From NCBI GenBank assembly GCA_022818135.1, contig JAFMSR010000019.1, positions 29,997,679 through 30,061,678 of the forward strand: 64,000 bases of DNA, read 5' to 3'. Shown piece after piece: positions 54,601 to 64,000 of the stretch; within the stretch, counting starts at the first letter, position 1, and each line of letters begins with the position of its first letter. A program made the translations under genes and the position numbers. Origin of the DNA: Saxidomus purpurata. Its lineage: Eukaryota > Mollusca > Bivalvia > Venerida > Veneridae. The notes beneath the pieces were generated by a model, which worked only from the letters and a program-made list of their open reading frames with translations, searched no databases and was not told where the DNA came from.

Positions 54601-55119
54601 AACAATATTATACATACCAAAATTTATGACAAGAGGGATGATTTTAATTTTAGTATTGTAAATTTCCCCCATTTGGATGGGGATGTACCTCGTGCTACAT
54701 CTTACGGGGTATACATTTCTCAGTTAATTCGGTTTGCCAGAGCGTGTAGTTATGTTGAGGATTTCAATGAACGTAATCAATATATTACAAATAAACTTCT
54801 TCAACAGGGCTACCGTTATTACAAATTGCGTAAATATTTTGCTAAATTTTACTATCGTAATTCTGATTTGGTTTTGAAATTCAATAGTAATCTAAAGACT
54901 CTTCTGCGAGAAGGTATTTCAAAACCCGATTTTTATGGGGATGTGGTTTACAAACTTCGTAAGATTTTGGGTCATGGCAATTTTCCAACTGTATTTGCTA
55001 AAATTATAAAACGTTTTGTTAAAAGAGGTTACGACCCAACTGTTTTGAGACACACCGCATGTTTGGTGTTCAACCCGTTTACAGTTGGACGCTATGCTTC
55101 CCTCTTTGATTGTGTCTGA
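51655..55119 (+). CDS. Naiad-type Penelope-like retroelement ORF with three in-frame UGA (probable Sec) codons
   Basis: A single frame of 1,154 codons counted from 51655 (the start is uncertain; an ATG at 51718 is an alternative). It is interrupted only by TGA at 52348-52350, 52381-52383 and 53662-53664 (codons 232, 243, 670). Domain order: Cys-rich linker (KRCGCCNHL); GIY-YIG endonuclease with MIY at 52363-52371 and YVGQTGRS from 52408; CxC motif CECKNSKFCYSDAGH from 53248; reverse transcriptase with motif A around Asp808 (TYDFSTLYTTLPH), motif B (GIPMGTNCAPLVADL) and motif C YLDD at codons 936-939. N-terminal GIY-YIG plus CxC plus RT is the arrangement described for Naiad elements; canonical Penelope elements carry the endonuclease at the C terminus. 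No TAA, TAG or frameshift is seen. All three UGAs sit where relatives, as I recall them, have Cys (before GIY, between GIY and YIG, and after the ADKA..N segment of the RT). A SECIS follows the stop, so I read them as selenocysteine. The alternative, nonsense mutations, is much less likely. Confidence 0.93.
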
Positions 55120-55130
55120 CGGAAGAGGGG

Positions 55131-55194
55131 GAGGACTCTGTGATGGGCAGTTTTTAAATCCCACTGGGACGAAACTGTTTTGATTTCTGTCCTC
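55131..55194 (+). promoter_or_regulatory. SECIS element in the 3' UTR of the Naiad ORF
   Basis: Folded by eye. Helix I: GAGGAC (55131-55136) pairs with GTCCTC (55189-55194). A symmetrical TCT/TCT internal loop and a G-U pair lead to the quartet, TGAT (55141-55144) opposite TGAT (55181-55184), giving U-U, G-A, A-G, U-U. Helix II: GGGCAGTTT (55145-55153) pairs with AAACTGTTT (55172-55180). The apical loop has the unpaired AAA at 55156-55158, 11 nt after the 5' quartet. A mini-stem TCCC/GGGA (55159-55162 with 55166-55169) makes it type II. These are the invariant features of eukaryotic SECIS elements, which recruit SBP2 so that UGA is read as selenocysteine. The base before the quartet is G, a known variant of the usual A. 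Confidence 0.92.
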
Positions 55195-55546
55195 TGGCCT
55201 GTTTCGTCGGGCCCTTAAGGGTGTTTCTCTTGGTGCTCTGCCTTCTGCAAAGGCATTGAGTACATACGTTTTTTGGTTCTCAAGGTTTGCTTTTTATATA
55301 TTTATACACGAGCATTTTTGTGTTTTACATACCATGCCTTTTGTTTCCATTGCGTGTTGTTAGAGATTCACCTAGCAGGGATTACTTTTATTTACACTGT
55401 CCTGTGACTTTGGAACATGGTGGGGGTAAGAGTGAGGTTGGGTGCGCACCATAAACCGGTTTAAGCTCCCCAGTGGTGTTTTTGCCACTGACCGTTCCAA
55501 GGCGGTGCCCCACTGTGTTCCTTTAATTGTTCGTTTTGTCCTCGTG

Positions 55547-55603
55547 TGTTTGCTTTGTATGCTAGTGTGTGTTGGTAGTGTATATGTGTGTGTGTGCCGT
55601 GTG

Positions 55604-55634
<31 letters not shown>

Positions 55635-55726
55635 TGGTGGTGTGCACTTCTGGGTGCTGTGGGGCTCGTTTTGGGGAGGCTGCGTTTTTGGTACGTGGCA
55701 TTCCCTGTTTGATATTATTTTTGTTT
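55547..55726 (+). repeat. Naiad pseudo-LTR, 3' copy
   Basis: Second copy of the pseudo-LTR. One element unit therefore runs about 51588-55726 (4.14 kb), preceded by the truncated end of an upstream unit. The stretch between the SECIS and this repeat (55195-55546) is non-coding 3' UTR of the element. Confidence 0.88.
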
Positions 55727-55790
55727 GTATAGACTGTAAAATGACCATACTGGCATAATGTGCTGATATTCTGATGTTTTTCATTTACAG

Positions 55791-57635
55791 AGAGAACACT
55801 GATACATATAAGCTGTTGCATACAGGCAAACTGTGGGAAATGGTTAACACAGTTGTTCGAGAGCACATGACGACAACACCACACTGTGACGGGGATCTCA
55901 TGTTCGATACATCTTCCTCAAAGCAGTGGGGTGCGTATTGAGTGCAAAAACTGTTCATACAAATCAAGGTGGTTTAAACTTTACAAAGAAATTGACACAA
56001 ACAAGCGCGGTGCTAAGACTGCCACAGTAAACAGAGGCGTCTGTGTTGCAATGACACAAACACCAATTTCATCAAGTAGCTTGCGAAAGATATGCCTTGG
56101 TGGAAATATTCCAGCCCCATCTTTCAAATGCTTACAGGAAAATGCTAACAAAGTGAATGATGTTGTGTTACAGGAAAACAGGAAGGACATGCAGCAGCAT
56201 AAGAGAGGAGCTGAAAACAATAAATAAATACAGAGGAGATCCAGAACATGTCGTCACTGTTCAAGTTGATGGAATGTACAACAACAACCTGTACAGCGGT
56301 GTAGGACGTACTCCCTATCAACCTGCCACACAGGCAACCTACACTGTTGCTGAAACTGTCACAAGAAAACAGCAAATTATAGCAGCAGATGCAGTCAATA
56401 AATTATGCTCAAAGCATGGCTTCCACACACAAGAAGATGCGGAATGTGATGTGAAGTGCAAGCCATGCTCAGCTACAGTTTCAATTGAAACAACCATTGG
56501 TAATGAGAGAAGATGGACAGGTAACTGTCTAAAAGACATGAAGGAAGATGGACTGGAAGTTAGTTACTTGACTTCAGATGCAGATACCGGTGCTTTCCAG
56601 GCAGCGGCGGACCTTTACAACCAGGGGATCACCAACACCGAGCCATGCCATCTGTTTGACACCCGGCATTTAGCTGAAAACCATAGAAAGCAAATGCGTA
56701 ACTGCCAGAAAATTTTGGGTATGATGCCTTGACATGTCTCAGCGTACCGTACCTACCTCCGTGGCAGGTTTTCACTTGATCTAAGTAAGAGATGTACAGC
56801 AGAGTTCAGTGCCAGGTATGAAAAAGAGAGCGGCAATTTCCTAAAAATTAGAGAGGGGATGAAGTATTGTGTAAATGCAATTAAACGGTGCTATGCTGGT
56901 GACCACTGTGGTTGTCGGCTCCATTCCCTTGTTTGCAAAGGTCTACCGACTGACAACTGGCTAGCTGCAAGTCCTTTCCTTACAAGAAATTTTAGAATTG
57001 ATCTATCTCGCCCCGAGAACCATGACATCATGCTTCAATGGATAGAATTTCGTCTGGGGGAAGACATGCTTAAAAAAACACGGCTTAATTCCAACACCCA
57101 AAACGTTGAGGGAACCAACAGATCAATTAAACGCAGCTTACCTAAGAATGTGACTTTCACCAGAAACTTCCCGGGTAGACTAAACAGTGCTATTCACTCC
57201 GTTAGTAATGGTCCAGGACAGTCCGTTATAAAACTATGTTCGGCAGCTCAATGCCCAATACCACCAACTGGAAGAGTTGCTGCTCAGCTAAACGAACTGC
57301 AACGGCTAGCTGAAAAGAAAAATAATAGGGAGGCAACTCTAGAATTTAAGCAGAAAAGAAGAAAACGGCGCAGTAAAATGTACAAATTACACGAGACAAA
57401 AAGAGAAACAAATAAATATATCAAAGCAAAGTTACTGAAAACCCGGATACAAGAATTGCGAAAAAATAAATGCAAAAACACTGATACAGTTATACAGCCG
57501 AGAGCAAGTACAAGTGACCACTCCGGATATACAAGGCCATTTCAAAGCCGGGGTGGTAAGAGGCATGGTGGACAATGCTCACAGGTCAAGATATTGCATT
57601 TAAATCCGAGACATGTTAGTAGAATGCAGCTCTAA
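55791..57635 (+). pseudogene. Mutator-like transposase, decayed by two frameshifts and a stop
   Basis: Starts after a good acceptor (TTTTTCATTTACAG, to 55790). The coding sense passes through three blocks: 55791-about 55930 (TYKLLHTGKLWEMVN...), about 55930-56185 (VRIECKNC...ANIPAPSF-like block), then one frame from about 56185 to 57635. Frameshifts lie near 55930 (a G run) and near 56180, and a TGA interrupts at 56730-56732. Recognisable blocks: CxxC (IECKNC), VTVQVDGMYNN, YSGVGRTPYQPATQATYTV, TSDADTGAF, FDTRHLAENHRKQ and NVEGTNRSIKR. These are typical of the Mutator-like transposase family abundant in bivalves and cnidarians. The Asp of VDG, Asp of SDAD and Glu of VEG are plausible DDE residues (inference). 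The C-terminus is Lys/Arg-rich. It is inactive as it stands. Confidence 0.82.
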
Positions 57636-57986
57636 AACTAAATGATGTGGATTGATGCACAGTCTGTTATTACACAAATGACTGACATCTAATTCAGCCC
57701 GATTCTCTGCTGATCTTGGCAGCTGATCCTTCAAAATTTTGTGATGTAGCATATAAGCTACCCTATGCACACTCTCAACACTTGCTCTACCACTAGGCCA
57801 GGTCACCCGCTTCACTCCATACCCATATTTGTCCTTACTCCAAGTCCAAAATAAACAAACACAATCTGGCCCACCCCCACCCACTTCAACAGAATGTTTA
57901 ATGAAACTTCTCTGTATTTTGGTCCAAAATGACACTGTATCAGCCATTTTCAAGATTTGTAACAATACTGTTAGCCCATTTGTCAA
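57600..57986 (-). CDS. His-Me finger (HNH-like) endonuclease zinc-loop protein, convergent with the transposase
   Basis: 128 aa from the first Met; MADTV at 57947 is a likely alternative start. Signatures: CVCLFWTW, then YGYG, then VHRVAYMLHH, then DVSHLCNNRLCINPHHL followed by a Glu and N-MSR. This matches the zinc-binding-loop region of homing-endonuclease-like His-Me finger proteins (pattern HR, SHLC, C-NP-H, E, N--R). The family cleaves DNA with a metal-bound His/Asn centre. The frame ends right after NMSRI, slightly short of the usual terminal R--C, so it may be truncated. Its 3' end overlaps the 3' end of the transposase pseudogene by 36 bp on the opposite strand. It lies inside the unit bounded by the 450-bp direct repeats, so it may belong to the same mobile element. 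Confidence 0.75.
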   Translation of the reverse strand: MTNGLTVLLQILKMADTVSFWTKIQRSFIKHSVEVGGGGPDCVCLFWTWSKDKYGYGVKRVTWPSGRASVESVHRVAYMLHHKILKDQLPRSAENRAELDVSHLCNNRLCINPHHLVLELHSTNMSRI

Positions 57987-58055
57987 AATACATCAAAACA
58001 AACATTTCTTACTTACATCATAGCACGAGCCAGTTCCTACCATTTTTTGACTTTA

Positions 58056-58506
58056 GGTCAGATACTCCTATTGATTGTCCCATATACTTACATTATAAGT
58101 ACAGTCATAAAGTGACCCTGAATCGTACCTTATTAAAGGGTGTTGACCTATGAAGTAAAGTTTTTTGGTTAAATTAGCATCTTAAGCACCAAATAATACT
58201 GTTTTTACATAGGGGAGACCAACCCAGTTTTTCACAATTTTTCTTTAAAGACACCCACCCACTGAGTCTGGTGAGATTTAGAGGTCTGAACCACATATTT
58301 ACACCATTTATGAAATCATCTTTTTCAGTGTCATATATTTTGATTAACAGTCTTAAAATATTCCAATATGTACCCAAGACATTGTATTTTATTTTTCTGA
58401 CAAGTATTTTTCAACCAATCAGGTAACGTCTTAATATATCTTACGGTTTTCCCTGTACTTTTTTTAGCCAATGCTTGAGCCAGGCTGCAATAGGATCATC
58501 TGACCT
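58056..58506. mobile_element. 451-bp unit with 19-bp imperfect TIRs, right copy
   Basis: Second direct copy, 8.4 kb downstream of the first. The bases on the inner side (CTTTAGGTCAGAT at 58051-58063) are the exact inverse of the inner edge of the left copy (ATCTGACCTAAAG at 50098-50110). Two copies bracketing a transposase and an endonuclease suggest a composite transposon; independent MITE insertions are the alternative. Confidence 0.78.
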
Positions 58507-58909
58507 TTCTGGAGAACGTATCGACCAATTTTTTATCACTTTAACCTGTACAAAAGGGCTATACTTCAGTCAAAAGTGTTTGAGTAAGTTACTCTTGCCT
58601 ACAAATTTAGGCCATGAAGTGATGCAAGTTTTAAAGCATTAAGTGAAATGGTTTAGACATAGCACTGACCTGTACGAGATACTTAACCAGTATAGGGATA
58701 TTTTGTGTTGTATGGAAAAAGGGCAAACCGCGGTAATACAGTCACAATCATATGAATACAGAACATGAAGGTAAACAAGTACTGAAAGGTTCAAAGGAAT
58801 GCCTGTAAAGAAGAAGATGACACATGGACTGTTATAAAAATCCTAAGCAATGTGTGACAACAGCACAGGCGTCAATACAGACACCGTGTTAGTAGGATAC
58901 CTCACTTGA

Positions 58910-60005
58910 AACTACGATTTATCGAAGAAAAACAGCAACCATTTTGGACGCAATCTTGCATTTCTCCATGACAACTAATTGTATTCATACTGAATGGTTA
59001 TAAGAAAAAACTGAAGAACAGTATTCACATTAAACAAGATTTGCTATATCGTATAGTTTTGTATCAAAAGAAAAAATAGTATCAGTGTTGAAGTTGCGAA
59101 TATATCCCAGTGAACCCTGAATATAACCTTGACAGTGACTTCGTATGAATCAAATGTACTATAATTTTGTATGTACTGTCTTTGTGCAAATACTTATGCA
59201 TGTTTAAATTCATTTGCACCTTCTTTCACAGATATATTTTATACTTTGACAAGTATAAGAACCTGCTTTCATGAAAAACGGTGGCCATCTTTGACCCCAT
59301 CTTGAATAGCACCATGTCAACTAATATTATTCAAACAAAATGTTGAAACTTAAAATTGATGTATATGTTACATTATTAATATGAAACAGGACTTGCTTTA
59401 TCATAAAGTTTGGAATCAAAGGAAGAACTAATGAGGTGACACAGTGTTTAGATTTATCAGTTTGACCTTTTGACCTTTGATATGATCTTGATAATGACAT
59501 TGACGTATGAAACTCGAAATATTGTATTTGTTTAACGCTTACGTAGTACACATGCTTATGTATGTATTTGCACTGACTTTTGTCATAAATATTTTATGCC
59601 CTGACAAGATGAGATGTAAAAATCTGCCATAGTGAAAAATGGCAAACATTTTTGACGCTATCTTGCAATGCTTCATGCTGACCAATTTCATCTGCATCAA
59701 CTAGTTGTAAAATATAGCACATGCATATAGGATATAATTTATGGCAAACATGACTTGCTATATCATACAGTTTTTAACAGAAAAAGAAATGATGTGAAAC
59801 AACGATTTCGTTTGGTTATTTTGACCTTCTTACCCTGAATATGACCTTGGTAGTGACCTTGTGTGAAACTGAAAATATCGTACTTATTTAGCACTTTCTT
59901 AGTACGTATGTTTATTTGTGTTTTATTTTTTCATCTGCCTTTTTGATAAGTATTTTATAGTTATACTTTCATGAAAAAACCTGCTATATCTTAAACGGTG
60001 GCCAT
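58910..60005 (+). repeat. Tandem repeat, about 350-bp units
   Basis: The motif TGGCCATCTTTGACCCCATC or close variants recurs near 58935, 59280, 59640 and 59998. Each is followed by ATGAC(C/A)AACTAAT and, later, a TGACCTTG(A)-rich section. About three degenerate units. Confidence 0.65.
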
Positions 60006-60837
60006 CTTGTATTTCTATGTCCCCACCAAAACTTTTCATTTTATGCCGGTGTTCCGGTAACTTCCCGAGCTTACACATTGTGGTATATGACTCAATATTT
60101 ATATTTTTGTGGCCCAGTGGAATGCTTGATATGGTGGTTTGCTGTTTTATTATTCTACGTGCTCTATCCCATCAAATTCCCAATGATAACTTAAAGTGGG
60201 TTGGTACAAAATGTAAGTCGAAAAAGGGACATTCTGGCAAAATTCTTGACAGAGTTATGTACTCTTGTCCTTTAATGGGGATAATAATGGTTAATAAGTA
60301 CTGAAGTTTCAAATCAATGTCGGCTAACCGCTAATATCCGATATCTGACTGACAATCATTTCAGCACAAACGTTTACCCTGGATGGGTGCTTTCAAGCAA
60401 ACATAGTGAAGGTATATCTAATGTAATTGCATTCTATTTCTCTTCATTCATAGTTTCTTATCATAGCTAGGTAATTGCAACATTAATTCTTCTTAAATGT
60501 TTCAACCAATACGCAAGCCGCGAAATATAGACACTTAAAAATGTTTAAGAATTATCAGAGCAATGCCAAATGGTCCCGATTTGCTATCTTTTTGAAAGAC
60601 TACACACTTTATATGTATCTCTTGCATGCAAGGGAAGACGAGACATCCAAAGGTTAAAGCTATTATGTAACGACTATCGTGTTTTTCTGTAATTTCTATC
60701 ATATTTCGTGACTATACGACCTATATTTTTTCTCTTTTCTACGGAAATACCTCTATATAGACACCGCTTTTATTTGTCGTAGTTTACGTTTGCAGATAAA
60801 CGAACTAAAACATCTGTTTCGCTAATGGGCATACTCT

Positions 60838-61462
60838 ATTGGACAGCTACTACTCAACTACTGCTACATATAAACTGCAGCTATTGCTGCGGTTCTGCTG
60901 TACTACTTCTACTGCTACGCTATTGCTACTGTTGAGCGGCTGTTGAGGTACTACTAAGCTACTGCTACTGTTCGGCTACTGCTACTACTGTGCTGCTGCT
61001 ACTGCTGAGCTACTGCTTCAGCCATGCTTCTGTTATGCTACTGATACACTTATAATGCTTAGCAACTGCTAATGCTCAGCTCTTGCTACTACACAGCTAC
61101 TGTTACTGCTGCGCTACCGCTGCTGCTCAGATACTCTTGAGAAACTACTGTGCTACTGTTACTGCTAAATTACAGCTACTGCTAAGCTATTGCTACTGTT
61201 GAGTTACTGCTACTGCTCAGATACTCTTGAGAAATTACTGTGATACTGCTACTGCTCAGCTACTGCTACTGCTGTGTTACTGCTACTGCTCAGCTACTGC
61301 CTCTGCCTTGCTGCTGCTGTGCTACTGCTACTGATGTGCCATATTGTGTTACTGCTACTGTTGTTGCACTGCAGTGCTGCTGTAGCTGCTAAGTTAATAC
61401 TACTGTTGTGCTACTGCTACTGTTGAGCTACTACTTTGCTATTGCTACTGCCCATCTACTTC
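60838..61462 (+). repeat. (CTACTG)n-type degenerate microsatellite
   Basis: About 600 bp of GCTACTGCTACTG variants. No ORF of note crosses it. Confidence 0.85.
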
Positions 61463-61525
61463 TACATTATTGGTCATAAGGTTTTACCGGTATTTTATTT
61501 GTATCCGAAACAAAGCTATTAATAT

Positions 61526-61775
61526 GGGCCTCGATAGCTCAGTGGTTAGGGTGTTCGCCTCCGGTACGGATGTTCCCGGGTTCGATCTTCAGCCCAAGCA
61601 CGGGGTGTGTCGTTGATCCTCAGTCCACCCAACTGCAAATGAGTAGCAGCGATGAAAAACTCGCTGCCATTCTCTCGCGAGCGTGGTTACATCTGGAATG
61701 GGTGTTCGAGAGCGATTCAATAAGCTACGGAGCTTTCTTTATAATCGAACTAGTATAAATTCATATAAACTAAAG
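61526..61775 (+). mobile_element. tRNA-derived SINE, copy 2
   Basis: Clear tRNA-like head (ATAGCTCAGTGGTTAGGG; GGGTTCGATC). The body matches the SINE at 3668 (GCAGCGATGAAAAACTCGCT, TTCGAGAGCGATTCAATAAG) and the tail is TATAAATTCATATAAACTAAA. Confidence 0.85.
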
Positions 61776-62099
61776 TTATTAAAATAAGATACCGTATGTG
61801 AAGGTTCTTTAGGAATCTAGGTTTGTAGAGGACCTACGATCTAAAGGGACAAATGATCTTGAATCTAGTATTTTAGGACGTCTATGATATTTTGGTCTAT
61901 AGGGATCTACGTATACGATCTTAAGAGTGTTGTGCATGATGGCGTCTTGGGTTTTCTTTTCTTCAGATACTTATGAACAATGAACTGGGAATTTCTTTTC
62001 TTGGGATACTTTTGAACCAATTCATTGTAATTAAATTTGTAATTAAAAACTAAGTTTCATCAAAGACCGAGCTTAAAATAGATCACAAAACAAACATGC

Positions 62100-62830
62100 A
62101 TACACAAGAGGCCCAGATGTGTCAAAATTGCTTCACTGGACAAATGGAACTATTCTGAGTAAGTTTTGTGAAAATCTTTTAGAACATGTGACTATTTATC
62201 AAACTTTTAAACAATTAGGCGTAGTACGGTTGATTTTCCCACAGCGTGGCTAAATTTCAATCAAATCGTCTAAAGATTGCAAGCAACCTTTCGAGCAAGT
62301 TTTGTGAAAATCCATTGAAAATGTGACCTGTAGTGTTATAAAGATTTTACAATTATAATCGTTTGTAGCACGGTTTGTTGTTTCGCTCAGTGTGGCTCAG
62401 TTTCCAAGTTTTGTGAAAATCTTTTTTAAAATGTGACCTGTTACCAAGGTTTTAGAATAATTGGCTGCTGCATAGTTGATTTTCTCACAGTGTGGCTTAA
62501 TTTCTATACCGATCAACTACAGGTTGAATGCAACCTTCTTGGCACATTTTGTGAAAACCCGTTGGAGCGTGTGACCTGTAGAGTGTTATCAAGGTTTTAC
62601 AAAAATCTGCTGTAGCACGGTCGTGGCTAATTTTCTATACAGCTCGTCTACAGATTTCAGTGAACTTTATGAGAAAGTCAAATGAAAATTTTGTGTTTTC
62701 AAGGAAAAGATGACGGAAAGACACACACACAGACAGACAGACGGACGGACGGACAGACGTCCTCGCATTTGTACATTTGTGGAGTACTTCAAATGTTAAA
62801 AAGGTGTTAAAAGTACCCAACAAACGAAAA
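62100..62830 (+). repeat. Tandem repeat, about 130-bp units, ending in (GACGGACG)n
   Basis: Units contain AGTTTTGTGAAAATCTTTT, ATGTGACCTGT and CACAGTGTGGCT. The block closes with an ACAGACAGACAGACGGACGG run near 62730. Confidence 0.7.
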
Positions 62831-62839
62831 AAAACACGT

Positions 62840-64000
62840 ACCAGGTAAGAGAACGGAATTAATAGAATTCACAATTATCTATTGTACTCTGTACCCAATA
62901 GGCCCGGGCAGACGAACGACGGACAAACCACCATGGCATAAGCTCTGCAGTAGAGCTAAGAAATAAAAAAAAAAGAAAAAGAAATCATGATAAAGATACT
63001 GTGGATTTTATTTCTGTGGCATACACAGAAAAGTGTCCCGCAAAAAGAAAATTAGTCTGTAGTGTATACAAAATAAAAATAGAGAACTCTGTCTATTATG
63101 TTGTTTATTATCCAAAGAAAAGGTACACTAAGTAAAAGATGAAAAGTAAAGCAATAAAGAACGATGTAGTTTATATATAATTTTGCTGAAATTATATAAA
63201 TGTGCTTATTAATTCTAAAATGAAAATCCCTTGAAAATGTTACTACATGTACATCTTGAAAATGCAGATACATTAAGCTATACGAGAAAGTACTTCATGC
63301 AAACGTTACACAGTTAGACAGTTTATGACATCATTAATTTGATTTAGAACAAAGAACAGTGAAATTTGTTATGAAACAAATTGTATTTTTATAACCCAAA
63401 TAAACAATAAAATTATTCTGATCTAATGATGAATTTATTGCGATACATAGCACTATCCTTATACATTTTAACAAATGCTTTCTAGAAAAATATTTTATTC
63501 TTATTACATAGTTGCAGCAACTGTGAAAACATTTTCTGTACAAAAATCCATTAGAAAACAATTGGTTTCTTCTTGAGCATGAATGTCATGATGAAATGAT
63601 TTTCAGGATGCAATAAAGCATTCATTTTATAGTATAATTCAATACTTAGTTTTATTACTTTCAAGTGGCTATTTTGTTCTGTCATTTACTGTGTAACATT
63701 AAATTAATAAAAACAAGATGGTTGCTTTTGTCAAAAAACAATGTCTCCACAATGGCAATTTGTCAATAAAAGTAATACTGAAACAGGATATCAAAATAAA
63801 ACAAAAATCTATTTAAGTAACAGTGACCTTGACCTTGAACCCCCTACCCCGCCCCAACCCCAATTATTTTTGCAGCAGCATTCAAATTTAAAACCTGAAA
63901 AATTTGTTTTTAATCTATTTTTAGTAACAGTAACTTAACCTTGACCCCCCCGCGCCGAAAAAAAAATCAAACAATTTAAAAACTAAAATAATATCAAAAC
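62840..64000. other. AT-rich intergenic end of window
   Basis: Short ORFs only. Near 63820 and 63935 there are two GTAACAGTGACCTTGACC-like repeats next to C-rich runs. No gene supported. Confidence 0.4.

Noticed and set aside
55195..55726. Hammerhead ribozyme in the retroelement flank
   Set aside because: I looked for the CTGATGA...GAAA core expected in canonical Penelope pseudo-LTRs and did not find it, in line with Naiads being reported to lack it.
56730..56732. In-frame TGA in the Mutator-like transposase as another selenocysteine codon
   Set aside because: The gene also has two frameshifts and a TAG, the position is not a known Cys site, and no SECIS follows it. An ordinary nonsense change fits better.

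Overview
The window is eukaryotic and almost certainly from a bivalve mollusc, most likely a heterodont or venerid-type clam. It has small exons in AT-rich introns with GT/AG junctions, two tandem cathepsin L genes, many short terminal-inverted-repeat (TIR) elements, tRNA-derived SINEs and long runs of degenerate tandem repeats, plus a large retroelement of a type known from clams. The species call is inference, because no rRNA or mitochondrial marker is present.

Layout. 1-5.7 kb: an eight-exon procathepsin L-like gene (329 aa), whose upstream 5' UTR exon lies outside the window. 8.2-16.3 kb: a second, tandem, same-strand procathepsin L-like gene (330 aa) with the same eight-exon structure. 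Their introns and spacer hold eight copies of one small TA-flanked MITE family, a second TTCGCGAA-rich family and a foldback element. 16.3-24.8 kb: intergenic repeats. 24.8-29.05 kb: a three-exon dienelactone hydrolase family gene (236 aa). 29.05-49.6 kb: gene-poor, with minisatellites, tandem-array repeats, TIR elements and two minus-strand LINE remnants. 49.6-58.5 kb: a nest of mobile elements. 58.5-64 kb: tandem repeats, a SINE and simple sequence.

The centrepiece is at 51.4-55.7 kb: a Penelope-like retroelement with permuted domain order (N-terminal GIY-YIG endonuclease, CxC motif, C-terminal reverse transcriptase), matching the Naiad clade. Its single frame of about 1,154 codons is interrupted only by three UGA codons. 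Each falls where related elements, as I recall them, carry cysteine. Eleven bases after the terminal stop is a sequence that folds by eye into a complete SECIS element (UGAU/UGAU quartet, unpaired AAA, apical mini-stem). I conclude that this is a selenoprotein-encoding retrotransposon. Sec-encoding Naiads in clams and spiders have, to my knowledge, been reported (2021), so the class is known; this copy shows the whole arrangement in one place.

The Naiad lies in what looks like an intron of an older, decayed Mutator-like transposase. That gene converges on a His-Me-finger (HNH-like) endonuclease ORF. The pair is bracketed by two direct copies of a roughly 450-470 bp unit, each with its own 19-bp imperfect TIRs, giving a composite-looking nest of about 8.9 kb.
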